Positions 15,271-24,007 of a stretch of 32,821 nucleotides of DNA are shown here, in pieces. The stretch comes from Methanomicrobiales archaeon. Lineage in GTDB: Archaea; Halobacteriota; Methanomicrobia; Methanomicrobiales; Methanospirillaceae. Location of the stretch: positions 1 through 32,821 of the forward strand of contig JAPKXQ010000067.1 of assembly GCA_026394765.1 (NCBI GenBank), written 5' to 3'. The notes under the pieces are model-generated. The model worked only from the letters and a program-made list of their open reading frames with translations, searched no databases and was not told the DNA's origin. Both the position numbers and the translations under genes were made by a program. Position 1 is the stretch's first letter. Every line of letters starts with the position of its first letter.

Positions 15271-16629
15271 ATGAAGACATTATTGAGGGTTATTGGATCA
15301 AAGCCCGTCGCCCGGGCCTCTCCTTTCCTGCTGTTTGTGCTCTGTATGCTCATTGCCGGTTCAGTGAGTGCAGGACCTGATGACCTGGGGGGCGAAACTC
15401 TCCTCCTGAATTACTGGTGCAATGCATCGGGAGGCACGCCAGGGGCCTGTAATGACCTCTCCGCGCTCCATACGAGCATTGGATCTTTTGTTGTGGACGA
15501 GATCTCCCTCTCTTCGGACAGTGCCGTCCAGGTGGTCCGTCTCCCTGCAGGGGTCAGTCCAGAAGATGCCATCTCCCGCTACACCCGGATCTCATGTGTC
15601 GCATATGCAGAACCAGACTCCCGCGTCACCCTCGACCTGGTCCCCAACGACCCCCGCTTCAAGTCAGACCAGTGGGGGGCTAGGCGGGTCAGTGCGCCCG
15701 GGGCATGGAGCCTCACCACCGGGAGGAGCGGGGTTAAAGTAGCAGTCATCGATACCGGAGTCGATTACCTCCACCCTGACCTCAAAGGAAGCCTCTGGAC
15801 AAACCCAGGTGAGTGCGGGCGCGACCTCCGTGGCAGGGACAAGAGGAGCAATGGAGTCGATGACGATCAGAACGGCCTGGTGGACGACTGGCGCGGATGG
15901 AACTTTTCAGGAGATGATAACGACCCCTATGATGAGCATGGCCATGGCACGTTCTGTGCAGGCATCCTGGGGGCTAGGGGCAACAACGGGATTGGAATCG
16001 CCGGGATGGTCTGGAGGGGCACTATACTCCCTATAAAGGCCTTTGATGCCGACGGGACTGCTGCTATCAGCACCCTCATCCGTTCGTTTCACTATGCCGA
16101 CCGGATGGGAGCGCGGGTGATCAGCTGCTCCTGGGGTACCAAGTCTTTTAGCCGGGCGTTACAGGACGTCATCGGGGCCACCCAGGCAGTCGTCGTCTGT
16201 TCTGCCGGGAATGAAGGGGTGAATACCGATGTCGTTCCCCACTACCCTTCAGGCTTTTCAAGCAGCAACATACTCGCGGTTGCGGCCACCGATCCGAGTG
16301 ACTCTCTTGCAACCTTCTCCAATTATGGCAGGAAGACCATCGACATCGGTGCACCGGGTGTTGAGGTCATCAGCACTACCCGGGGTGGAACTTATGCATG
16401 GGGGTCAGGGACCTCAGTTGCAGTCCCCTATGCATCCGGGGCCGCCGCCCTTGTCCTCTCCAGGTACCCCACGCTGCAGTACGACCAGGTGATAACGCAG
16501 GTCCTTATGTCTGTGGACCAGGTCAGGGCCCTCAACGGGAAACTGAAGACTGAAGGGAGGCTCAACGCCCGTAGTGCGGTCGTAAAAAACCCGTATCCGG
16601 GTCCGATGAGTACTCCCACCTTTGCCTGA
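15271..16629 (+). CDS. Secreted subtilisin-like serine protease (S8)
   Basis: This 452-residue preproprotein has a signal peptide at about residues 15-34 and a propeptide-like region to about 130. The catalytic domain then carries Asp161 (VIDTGVDY), His225 (GHGTFCAG) and Ser382 (GTSVAVPYASG), with oxyanion Asn314 (SAGNEG). The Ser motif has Val where GTSMA is usual. A DQN-rich loop (NGVDDDQNGLVDDWRGWNF) is typical of calcium-binding surface subtilases. No C-terminal anchor is present. The ATG at 15271 has GAGGAT 6 nt upstream, and TTTAAATT lies about 14-20 bp before the ATG. A longer frame from 15175 would put 32 non-signal residues first. Confidence 0.9.
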   Translation: MKTLLRVIGSKPVARASPFLLFVLCMLIAGSVSAGPDDLGGETLLLNYWCNASGGTPGACNDLSALHTSIGSFVVDEISLSSDSAVQVVRLPAGVSPEDAISRYTRISCVAYAEPDSRVTLDLVPNDPRFKSDQWGARRVSAPGAWSLTTGRSGVKVAVIDTGVDYLHPDLKGSLWTNPGECGRDLRGRDKRSNGVDDDQNGLVDDWRGWNFSGDDNDPYDEHGHGTFCAGILGARGNNGIGIAGMVWRGTILPIKAFDADGTAAISTLIRSFHYADRMGARVISCSWGTKSFSRALQDVIGATQAVVVCSAGNEGVNTDVVPHYPSGFSSSNILAVAATDPSDSLATFSNYGRKTIDIGAPGVEVISTTRGGTYAWGSGTSVAVPYASGAAALVLSRYPTLQYDQVITQVLMSVDQVRALNGKLKTEGRLNARSAVVKNPYPGPMSTPTFA

Positions 16630-16683
16630 CCCCCCCCTCTCTTCTCCATCCGTGCGGTTGCAGCATAAGTCCCTTGCAGCAGC

Positions 16684-16692
16684 TTTATCTAA
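16684..16692 (+). promoter_or_regulatory. TATA-like promoter of the Grx-AhpF fusion gene
   Basis: TTTATCTAA is centred about 25 bp before the ATG at 16713 and predicts transcription starting at the start codon. No good ribosome site lies between, which agrees with a leaderless message. Confidence 0.45.
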
Positions 16693-16712
16693 CTCTGCAG
16701 GAACCTCGAATT

Positions 16713-17870
16713 ATGCCGGAAGTCACAGTGTACTCCACCAAGAACTGCCCCTACTGCCGGATGGCCAAGGCTCTCCTTGACCGGATGGGAGTTCATTACC
16801 GCGACATTGACGTAGGCCTCGACCGCGATGCTGCCGAGCAGGTAGTAAAGATCTCGGGCCAGTACGGCGTTCCTCTCATAACCGTCGATAAAGAGGTTAT
16901 CGTCGGCTTTGACGCTCCAAGACTCCAGGAGCTCTTTGGAGACGGTGCTGATGGAGAGATATATGATGTTCTTATCGTGGGGGCCGGTCCTGCCGGGCTC
17001 ACCGCGGCGGTATACTGTGCCCGAAAAAGCCTTCGTACTGCTGTCGTCACCGAACAAATTGGAGGCCAGGCACTTGAGAGCTGGGCGATCGAGAACTATA
17101 TGGGCTATCGCATGGTGAGTGGGGAGGAGCTGATGAAAAAGTTTGAGGAGCAGGTGCGGTCGCATGAGACGGTCCACCTGGAACTGGACCGCATCACGTC
17201 CCTTGTCGCAGGTAACGGGGACTTCCTCGCGACGACATCGGGTGGCAGGGCGTTTCATGCCCGCGCAGTCATCCTTGCTCAGGGTAAGCGGCCGAGAAAG
17301 CTCGGTGTCACCGGTGAAGAGAAGTTCCTTGGAAGGGGCCTCTCGGTATGCTCAACCTGTGATGGCCCCCTATTCAGGGACAAGACCGTTGCAGTCATCG
17401 GGGGTGGGAACTCGGCCCTCCAGACTGCGATTGAGATGAGCGGGATTGCGCGTGAGGTCCACCTTGTTGTGCGGAGTGCGGTGAAAGGAGACGAGGTCTA
17501 CAGGAAGCAGGTCGATGAGAAGAAAAATATTATCACCCACATTGGATGGGTGCTCACGGACCTTGTGGGGGACAACATCCTCTCCGGGGTTGTGATAAAA
17601 GACCCTACTGCTGGAAAGAGGGAGCAGTTCGCAGTGGAGGGTGTCTTTGCCGAGGTCGGGTGGGAGCCCAACACCGGCATCCTGGATGGCCTTGTAGCCC
17701 TGAACGAAAAACGTGAGGTCACTATTGACATCAACTGCCATGCCAGCACCCCTGGAATCTTTGCGGCAGGTGACATCACCTCAGTAAAGGGTAAACAGAT
17801 CGTAATCGCAGCGGGTGAGGGTGCAAAAGCAGCCCTCGAGGTCTACGAGTATCTTATGATGCAGGGATGA
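16713..17870 (+). CDS. Glutaredoxin fused to AhpF/thioredoxin-reductase-type flavoprotein
   Basis: This 385-residue fusion has a glutaredoxin domain at 1-75 with CPYC (Cys12/Cys15). A thioredoxin-reductase-like domain follows: FAD loop GAGPAG at 90-95, redox disulfide CSTC at 213-216 followed by DGPLF, and a nucleotide-binding GGGNSA at 230-235. The HRR motif that marks NADPH-using thioredoxin reductases is absent (VVRSAVKGDE instead). The C-terminal part (KQIVIAAGEGAKAALEVYEYL) resembles AhpF. NADH or a deazaflavin such as F420H2 is possible; a thioredoxin reductase of Methanocaldococcus is known to use F420H2. It probably passes electrons to its own glutaredoxin and on to peroxiredoxin. The first in-frame start at 16674 is less likely. 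Confidence 0.88.
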   Translation: MPEVTVYSTKNCPYCRMAKALLDRMGVHYRDIDVGLDRDAAEQVVKISGQYGVPLITVDKEVIVGFDAPRLQELFGDGADGEIYDVLIVGAGPAGLTAAVYCARKSLRTAVVTEQIGGQALESWAIENYMGYRMVSGEELMKKFEEQVRSHETVHLELDRITSLVAGNGDFLATTSGGRAFHARAVILAQGKRPRKLGVTGEEKFLGRGLSVCSTCDGPLFRDKTVAVIGGGNSALQTAIEMSGIAREVHLVVRSAVKGDEVYRKQVDEKKNIITHIGWVLTDLVGDNILSGVVIKDPTAGKREQFAVEGVFAEVGWEPNTGILDGLVALNEKREVTIDINCHASTPGIFAAGDITSVKGKQIVIAAGEGAKAALEVYEYLMMQG

Positions 17871-18025
17871 GGGCGCCCTTTCACAGCAATGCCGTGTAGA
17901 CCGGGGGGAAGTCTTCTGGCCATAGTATGCTCCAGCGTAGTGTGTGCCTGCTGTGTCAGGAATATCTCGTACAGGTAAGGGTACCGCCCCTCCTGCACCT
18001 TGATGCGTAAGTACAGCCCACTCAT
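17843..18025 (-). CDS. Possible small hypothetical protein
   Basis: A 60-codon frame (MSGLYLRIKVQEGRYPYLYE...) has protein-like composition and G/C-rich third positions in its first 45 codons, and fills a 160-bp gap between two plus-strand genes. GGTGGGGAT lies upstream of the ATG. Its tail overlaps the end of the Grx-AhpF gene by 28 bp, and its start is 5 bp from the start of the divergent beta-helix gene. No family is recognised, so this is tentative. Confidence 0.4.
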   Translation of the reverse strand: MSGLYLRIKVQEGRYPYLYEIFLTQQAHTTLEHTMARRLPPGLHGIAVKGRPHPCIIRYS

Positions 18026-18030
18026 CAGGT

Positions 18031-18843
18031 ATGCAAATCCCCACCCCCAGGAAAAGTATCGTTCTTTTCCTCCTTTTCACCCTCATTGTGGTCACGGCAT
18101 CTCCAGTCGCGGCAGGAGCGGGCGGCCCTTTAACTATCCGGAAGCCCGGGGTCTACACCCTCACCCAGGACATCAAGGCCACTTCAGGGCTTATCGGGAT
18201 CGATATCCGCTCTTCGAATGTTGTCATCGACGGCAATGGTCACAGTGTCACCGGCGTTGGGAGACGTGAGAGTTACGGGGTATGGGCACATGGGTCTGCA
18301 CTCAGCAATGTCACGATCCGGGACCTGTCCGTAGTCTCCTGGCAGTACGGGATAGCCTATGATACGGTCCGTAATGGGCGCATTGAAGACTGCCTCATCG
18401 AGAGCAGCACACTATATGGAATTCGCCTCACCAGGAGCAGGGAGAATCGCATCACCAAAAACACAGTGAAAAAGACAGGGTACTGGGCTTTGAATGTTCA
18501 GACCGGAAGTGACAGTAACGTCATTTCGGAAAATACCGTGATCAACAACCCAGTCGGTATCAGGGTCCAGGGATCGACTGGGAATACCATCTACAACAAC
18601 TTCTTCGATAACGATATCAATGCCGGTTTTTGCATGCCTCTGCGCTCGAATGCATGGAGTGTATCCCCCAGGTCTGGGACCAATATTGTGGGGGGTCCTT
18701 CGATCGGGGGCAACTACTGGGCCCAGCCAGACGGTCGGGGCTTCTCTCAGGTGACTCCTGACCTGAATGGCGACGGGTTCTGTGATCTCCCCTATGCGAT
18801 CATAAGCGGAAATACCGACAGTAAACCCCTATACCGGTCATGA
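18031..18843 (+). CDS. Secreted right-handed beta-helix (NosD/PbH1-like) protein
   Basis: This 270-residue protein starts with a signal peptide (KSIVLFLLFTLIVVTASPVAAG). It continues with repeated short turns rich in Asn and Gly typical of parallel beta-helix proteins: NVVIDGNGHSVTG, NVTIRDLSVV, RIEDCLIES, RENRITKNTV, NVISENTVI and NTIYNNFF. The end carries GNYWAQPDGRGFSQ...DLNGDGFCDLPY, a tail common after such domains in methanogen surface proteins. It probably binds or modifies surface polysaccharide, but no catalytic residues can be assigned. Its TGA overlaps the next ATG, linking it to the lipid kinase gene. Confidence 0.83.
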   Translation: MQIPTPRKSIVLFLLFTLIVVTASPVAAGAGGPLTIRKPGVYTLTQDIKATSGLIGIDIRSSNVVIDGNGHSVTGVGRRESYGVWAHGSALSNVTIRDLSVVSWQYGIAYDTVRNGRIEDCLIESSTLYGIRLTRSRENRITKNTVKKTGYWALNVQTGSDSNVISENTVINNPVGIRVQGSTGNTIYNNFFDNDINAGFCMPLRSNAWSVSPRSGTNIVGGPSIGGNYWAQPDGRGFSQVTPDLNGDGFCDLPYAIISGNTDSKPLYRS

Positions 18844-19451
18844 TCCGGGCCCCTGGGGTTTTTCCGCCCCCTCTTGAGCGGGGTCCGGTCGAGGCTAAGC
18901 ACGAGACCATAAGAAAAATCGTACACCTCGTCTTTGGACTCGCCATCGCGCTTATGGTCCAGGTTACTGGCTCGTACCTTGCCGCAATAGTCCTCGCGGC
19001 AGCTCTTATCGTCGGTCTTGCACTTCAGGACGCCCTCACACGGGGCGTGTACCTCCCCGGGATATCAGCCCTCGTAGGAGTACTTGAGCGTAAGGATGTC
19101 CCGGCAGGGAAGGGTGCGGTGCTCTTCATCGCGTCAGCCCTTGCCTGTACGCTCATCTTTCCTTTGCACGCGGCGGTTGGGGCAGTTGCCACTTTAGCAG
19201 TCCTCGACGGGGCGTGCACTCTGGCAGGCCGCCGTTTCGGCCGTCACCGCCTCTCCTCGGGAAAGTCCCTGGAAGGGGCGTTTGCAGGGTTTGCATGCGG
19301 AACTGCAGTCCTCCTCCTCTTTGCACCACCTGCTACTGCAATCGTCGCGTCAGCCCTTGCAGCCGTCGTAGAGGCCTTTTCACCAGTAGATGACAACCTC
19401 ACCGTCCCGTTCCCGGTCGGGGTGGTCCTCACTCTATCTGGGGTAGGCTGA
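18840..19451 (+). CDS. SEC59/DGK1/VTE5-family CTP-dependent lipid kinase
   Basis: This 203-residue membrane protein has about six hydrophobic segments. It carries the family pattern: an N-terminal IRKIVHLVFGL helix, the loop RRFGRHRLSSGKSLEG, and the C-terminal VEAFSPVDDNLTVPF with the conserved acidic-Asn motif. Members phosphorylate dolichol, diacylglycerol or phytol using CTP. In archaea a polyprenol or dolichol kinase for glycan carriers is the likely role, which fits the secreted neighbour it overlaps by 4 nt. The substrate is inferred. The first 17 residues are Pro-rich and sit over a GC-rich hairpin-like stretch, but no later start codon is available. It converges on tfrB with only 10 bp between them. 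Confidence 0.8.
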   Translation: MIRAPGVFPPPLERGPVEAKHETIRKIVHLVFGLAIALMVQVTGSYLAAIVLAAALIVGLALQDALTRGVYLPGISALVGVLERKDVPAGKGAVLFIASALACTLIFPLHAAVGAVATLAVLDGACTLAGRRFGRHRLSSGKSLEGAFAGFACGTAVLLLFAPPATAIVASALAAVVEAFSPVDDNLTVPFPVGVVLTLSGVG

Positions 19452-19461
19452 ATTTAGCGCG

Positions 19462-20919
19462 CTATCTCCCGCCCTTCCTCTCGTCTGCCGTCCGGTACCC
19501 TTTTAGGAGGAGGGACGCGATGTTCTCCACCGGTCGGTCCGTATGCCCGCTGATATGGAACTCGCAGAACGGGCAGGACGATATGACTGCTTCTGCACCA
19601 GAGGCGGCGATCGCCTCGCCCCGGCGGGACCCGAGTGCGGCTGCCTCGTCAGGGTTGCCTGATTTCACACCGCCTCCTGACCCGCAGCAGATCGCTGGTA
19701 TCTCCACCAGGTCGGCGACCTGGGTGATGAGGGCCCTTGGCTGGTTCCTGATCCCCTGGCCCCTAAGCAGGTGGCAGGGGTCGTGATAGGTGACGCGGAG
19801 GAAAAGATGGGCTGGGGGCTCGATATCATGTTCGGTGAGGACCTCGTTGATGTCTAATACCTCAAACGGGGTCGAGTAGTCGTTTTTCAGTGTGGTCCCG
19901 CAGCCGGCACACATCGTCATCACGCGAGATATCCCGCGGGTGACAAATGCATCGATGTTCCTCTCTTTGAGTGTCGCGAGAAACTCGGTCTGTCCTGTCC
20001 TTATCAGGGGTGAGCCGCAGCAGACCTGTGTTGGTGGGATGACCACCCTGATCCCGTTCCTTGAGAGGACCTCCATGGCGTCCCGGGCCGCCGCTGGGAG
20101 GCGGAGGTTGTACATGCACCCCACGAAGAACCCTACCACACCCCGCTCCCTGATCTTGGGCGGGTTATCGATGGGGACCTCTTCGAGAAAGCCCGGAGCG
20201 GTCCGTGTAACACTCCTGCCCGTCTCCCGTATGAGGGCTGCTACCTCACGGTGGCGGGGCAGGGTGAACCCGCGCGTTGATGCGTAGGCACGGAGCCGCT
20301 CGATCGCTTTACCTGGGATTGCGATCTCCTTAGGGCAGGCTTTCCAGCACGCCTGGCAACTTGTGCAGGTGAAGAGCCCTGCTGCGACGGCCTCCTCGAT
20401 CCGGTCACGGGTGTCACGGGGATCTAATGTGAGGCGCATCTCCTGGCGCATCGCAGTCGGCCCTGTAAATGAGGTCACCTTCATTGCCGGGCATACCGAG
20501 ACACATGCGAGGCACTCGATACAGCTGCGCAGTGGCTTGATCTCTTCGACGACTTCGCAGGGTAAAACGATCGCGTCCCCCCTTGGTGCGAGGAATGGGA
20601 CTGAACGCAGGGTGGGTGCGAGATCGGTGGTCAAGTCCCTTACCACCGGCAGGTCGAGGGGCTGGACTGTCATACCGTCCCGTGCCTCCTCCATGCATGC
20701 GAGGACCGGTTCACCGTCCACCCTGACCGCGCAGCTCCCGCACTGCCCTGACCCGCAGCAGTAGCGGTATGAAATTGAGGGATCGATCGTGTCGTGGATC
20801 GCATGGAGGACATGGAGGACCCTCGCCCCTTCATACACCTCCACAGTGTAGTCGTGAAGGTGAGGTGCTTCATCTCTCCCGGGGTCGAACCTGGAGACCT
20901 TTGCTATAATAGTCTTCAC
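19462..20919 (-). CDS. tfrB: Thiol:fumarate reductase subunit B
   Basis: TfrB is the electron-transfer and thiol-oxidising subunit of the methanogen fumarate reductase, which couples oxidation of coenzymes M and B thiols to fumarate reduction. The 485-residue chain has three parts. An N-terminal [2Fe-2S] domain uses Cys55, 60, 63 and 75 (CGSGQCGSC). Two [4Fe-4S] motifs follow (CIECLACVSVCP and CTSCQACWKACP). Two HdrB-like CCG regions end the protein (QVCCGSPL and AICCGSGGG). The GTG at 20919 overlaps the tfrA stop as GTGA, with AGGGGGT upstream; an earlier ATG at 21000 lies inside tfrA and adds residues foreign to the family. Confidence 0.93.
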   Translation of the reverse strand: MKTIIAKVSRFDPGRDEAPHLHDYTVEVYEGARVLHVLHAIHDTIDPSISYRYCCGSGQCGSCAVRVDGEPVLACMEEARDGMTVQPLDLPVVRDLTTDLAPTLRSVPFLAPRGDAIVLPCEVVEEIKPLRSCIECLACVSVCPAMKVTSFTGPTAMRQEMRLTLDPRDTRDRIEEAVAAGLFTCTSCQACWKACPKEIAIPGKAIERLRAYASTRGFTLPRHREVAALIRETGRSVTRTAPGFLEEVPIDNPPKIRERGVVGFFVGCMYNLRLPAAARDAMEVLSRNGIRVVIPPTQVCCGSPLIRTGQTEFLATLKERNIDAFVTRGISRVMTMCAGCGTTLKNDYSTPFEVLDINEVLTEHDIEPPAHLFLRVTYHDPCHLLRGQGIRNQPRALITQVADLVEIPAICCGSGGGVKSGNPDEAAALGSRRGEAIAASGAEAVISSCPFCEFHISGHTDRPVENIASLLLKGYRTADERKGGR

Positions 20920-22544
20920 GTGGCAGACCCCCTGACATCGATCCCCTCTCTGGCAGTTGAGATGAAGGTATGTCCGTAAGGTGAGGATGTTGCGTCCCAA
21001 TTCTGGGTGATGTCCCGCCGTACGTGGGCCCCCCGTGATTCAGGCCGCAAAAGGGCTGCCCGCACGATCAGGGACGCAGTGGTGCACATATTCTGCACAG
21101 TCCTGCATTCAGCGAGTTGTAGCGCCGTTCTGGCTTTGAGCTGGAGGTTACTGAGAGAACAGACCTCGGCAAGCGCCAATTTCAGTCCCTCTTCGGTCCT
21201 GAATATCCCCACATTGTGCCACATCGCCTGTTGAAGGGTTCTGCGGACATTCGCAGGGTCACACTCCCCCTCGTACAGCCGGTTGAGCCGCGTCTCAATC
21301 ACCTCGACCTGGGCTCGGTCGATCTGAACCACTCTCTTCTCTGATCGCCCTGCCGAGTCTCCTGCCCGTCGTCCAAAGACCTGGGTATCAGCAAGGGCAT
21401 TGCCCCCGAGACGGTTCGCACCATGGACCCCTCCGGCCACCTCTCCACAGGCGAAGAGGCCAGGGAGGCAGGTTGCTGCCGAGGGTGAGATCTGCACCCC
21501 CCCCATGAGGTGGTGCGCGGTAGGGGCGACTTCCATAGGTTCACTCCTGATGTCTACCCCGAACTTGAGGAACTGCTCAAGCATCACCGGAAGCCGCGCT
21601 TCAATGACTTCGGGTGGGAGGTGGGTGACATCGAGCCATACCCCGCCACGGGGAGTCCCCCGCCCTTCTTGGACCTCAGTCGCAATCGCCCGTGCGACCA
21701 CGTCCCTGGTCGAGAGCTCCATCCGGTCAGGATCATACCGTGCCATGAACCGCTCTCCTGCGCCATTCCTCAAGACACCCCCTTCGCCCCTTACGGCTTC
21801 GGTGACGAGCCTTCCGCGTGCGTCATAGGGGTACACCGCCCCGGTCGGATGGAACTGCACCTGCTCCATATCGATCAGAGTGGCCCCAGCCTCGTAGGCC
21901 ATTGCGTACCCATCACCAGTCCCGCTTGAAGAGTTGGTGGAGACGTCGTACACCCGAGTACCCCCGCCGGTTGCAAGGACTGTCGCATCAGCAGAAAAGA
22001 GTCGCAACTCCCCTTTTTGGTCGAGGCCTGCGGCACCACATACGCGCCCATTTCCAGAAAGGAGTGAGATAGCAGCTACTTCCTCGACCACGTTCACATT
22101 GGTGGTGGCGAGGTGCTCAGTGAGGGTCCTTATCATCTCATGCCCGGTCCGGTCCCCTGCATAACAGGTCCTTGGAAACCGCTGCCCACCAAAGGGACGC
22201 TGAGCTACCTCGGCACTGTCATTCACATCAAATACCGCCCCCCAGCGCAGGAGGTCAGATACCCGTGCAGGAGCCTCATCGACCAGAGCGCTGACAAGCG
22301 CAGGGTCATTTAAGAAGGCTCCGCCCTTCATGGTGTCTTCAAAGTGGCACGTACTTGAGTCTTGAGCGCGCAGCACCGCATTGTAACCGCCCTCTGCCAT
22401 CGTGGTACACCCGCCCTTTCCAGTGAGGGTCTTTGAGAGGAGGACCGTCTCTCCATGGGGTGAGGCCTCGATGGCAGCCCTGACCCCGGCTCCGCCACTT
22501 CCAATTACAAGGACGTGGCAGTCACTCACGTCAAAAGACCGCAT
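20916..22544 (-). CDS. tfrA: Thiol:fumarate reductase subunit A (flavoprotein)
   Basis: This 542-residue flavoprotein of the succinate dehydrogenase/fumarate reductase family carries the fumarate site. The FAD loop GSGGAG is at 15-20. Active-site elements HPTGAVYP and RGEGGVLRN are present, and ANRLGGNALADTQVFG closes the FAD domain. The position that holds the covalently flavinylated His in bacterial SdhA/FrdA (S-H-T-x-A-x-x-GG) is Cys46 here (GGCTTMAEGG), consistent with the non-covalent FAD reported for TfrA. In Methanomicrobiales the enzyme serves the incomplete reductive citrate pathway. The ATG is at 22544, just downstream of a TATA element shared with the divergent aspartokinase gene. 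Confidence 0.93.
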   Translation of the reverse strand: MRSFDVSDCHVLVIGSGGAGVRAAIEASPHGETVLLSKTLTGKGGCTTMAEGGYNAVLRAQDSSTCHFEDTMKGGAFLNDPALVSALVDEAPARVSDLLRWGAVFDVNDSAEVAQRPFGGQRFPRTCYAGDRTGHEMIRTLTEHLATTNVNVVEEVAAISLLSGNGRVCGAAGLDQKGELRLFSADATVLATGGGTRVYDVSTNSSSGTGDGYAMAYEAGATLIDMEQVQFHPTGAVYPYDARGRLVTEAVRGEGGVLRNGAGERFMARYDPDRMELSTRDVVARAIATEVQEGRGTPRGGVWLDVTHLPPEVIEARLPVMLEQFLKFGVDIRSEPMEVAPTAHHLMGGVQISPSAATCLPGLFACGEVAGGVHGANRLGGNALADTQVFGRRAGDSAGRSEKRVVQIDRAQVEVIETRLNRLYEGECDPANVRRTLQQAMWHNVGIFRTEEGLKLALAEVCSLSNLQLKARTALQLAECRTVQNMCTTASLIVRAALLRPESRGAHVRRDITQNWDATSSPYGHTFISTAREGIDVRGSAT

Positions 22545-22561
22545 CTTCTTATTGGGATGGG

Positions 22562-22572
22562 CCTTATACTAC
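22562..22572. promoter_or_regulatory. Shared TATA-like region of tfrA and aspartokinase
   Basis: CCTTATACTAC reads as a TATA-like element on both strands: TTATACTA for the aspartokinase gene (start codon 22607) and TAGTATAAGG for tfrA (start codon 22544, about 23 bp away). Divergent transcription from one compact site is likely. Confidence 0.45.
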
Positions 22573-22606
22573 CATAAAGAGCTTGGTACGAGGTGAGGGG
22601 GCTAAA

Positions 22607-24007
22607 ATGAGGCTACTTATGAAATTCGGGGGCACTTCTGTCGCCGATGCAGGATCAGTGCGGCGTGTTGTTGAGATCGTATCAGAGCATATCGCAAAAG
22701 GGGATGAAATCGCCCTTGTGGTATCGGCCCAGCGGGGTGTTACAGACCAGCTAATCGCGATCGCAGACGAGGTGATGGAGTGCCAGGGGACTGAGTGCAT
22801 CGGGCCGTTCATCGAGTCGCTCAGGCTCCGCCACATGCGTGCCATCGAGGGTGCAGCCCCAGACCATATCGACGAGGTACGGACTGCGGTGGAGTCGATT
22901 CTTGTCGATCTGGCCGGTATACTCCATGCAGTGCACCAATTGCGTGAACTCACCCCACGATCGAGGGACTACATCATCACATTCGGAGAGCGGCTCAATG
23001 CCCTCGTGGTCTGCACAGCAATGAAGCAGGCGAAGGTCCCTGCCCTTGTTCTCGACGGATGCGAGGCAGGGATCGTTACCACAGAGCAGCATGGCGAGGC
23101 AATGGCCCTTCCGGCAGGGGAAGCGAGGATCAGGAGCAGGCTGGTCCCCCTACTCGGCAAAACGGTCCCGGTTATCATGGGATTTATGGGATGTACGGGT
23201 GGGGGGACTGTGACGACGCTTGGGAGGAGCGGCTCTGACTATTCGGCCGCTATCCTGGGTTCAGGGATTGATGCCGATGAGATCTGGATCTGGACCGATG
23301 TGGACGGCATCATGAGTTCAGACCCCCGCCTCATAAGTGATGCCCGTGTCATCCCCTCCATCTCCTACCTGGAGGTGATGGAGCTCTCCTTCTTTGGCGC
23401 CAAGGTGATGCACCCACGTTCAATCGAGCCTGCAATGAGAAAGAACCTCCCTGTCAGGGTCAAGAACACCTTCAACCCCGCGCACCCGGGCACTGCCATT
23501 ATCAGGAAGGTCACATGTGAGTCGCGGGTGGTAAAGGCGATCACGTACATCGACCGGGTCGCAGCGGTAAATATCAACGGTGCCCAGATGATAGGCCGCC
23601 CGGGGGTTGCCAGGGCGATATTCTCTGCCCTCGCTGAGCATGAGGTGAATGTGATGATGATCTCCCAGGGCTCATCTGAGGCCAATATATCATTAATAAT
23701 CGAAGATTCCCAGGAAGAGGTGGCCATTGAAGCGCTCCGGGATCTTGTCCACCGCGGCTTGGTCCGGGAGGTCACCTCGAACCGTGATGTCGCGGCAGTC
23801 GCCGTGGTTGGGGCCGGCATGATAGGTGCAGTAGGAACTGGTGGCCGTATCTTCACTGCGCTTGGGAACGGCGGGGTCAATGTGATAATGATCTCACAGG
23901 GGTCATCAGAGGTGAACATCTCCTTTGTCGTGAGAAAGGAAGACGGGCCCCGTACAGTGCGGATCCTCCATGATGAGTTTCGCCTGTCAGAGGAATGCCA
24001 TGAGTGA
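22607..24007 (+). CDS. lysC: Aspartate kinase with two ACT domains
   Basis: This 466-residue enzyme phosphorylates aspartate in the first step of lysine, threonine and methionine synthesis. The N-terminal kinase motif KFGGTSVAD is present, with FGERLNALV and TDVDGIMSSDPR further on. Two C-terminal ACT domains follow, marked by MMISQGSSEANISLII and IMISQGSSEVNISFVV, which normally give feedback control by lysine or threonine. The ATG at 22607 has GAGGTGAG upstream; a TTG at 22583 is a less likely start. Its last 8 bases overlap the start of purM. Confidence 0.93.
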   Translation: MRLLMKFGGTSVADAGSVRRVVEIVSEHIAKGDEIALVVSAQRGVTDQLIAIADEVMECQGTECIGPFIESLRLRHMRAIEGAAPDHIDEVRTAVESILVDLAGILHAVHQLRELTPRSRDYIITFGERLNALVVCTAMKQAKVPALVLDGCEAGIVTTEQHGEAMALPAGEARIRSRLVPLLGKTVPVIMGFMGCTGGGTVTTLGRSGSDYSAAILGSGIDADEIWIWTDVDGIMSSDPRLISDARVIPSISYLEVMELSFFGAKVMHPRSIEPAMRKNLPVRVKNTFNPAHPGTAIIRKVTCESRVVKAITYIDRVAAVNINGAQMIGRPGVARAIFSALAEHEVNVMMISQGSSEANISLIIEDSQEEVAIEALRDLVHRGLVREVTSNRDVAAVAVVGAGMIGAVGTGGRIFTALGNGGVNVIMISQGSSEVNISFVVRKEDGPRTVRILHDEFRLSEECHE

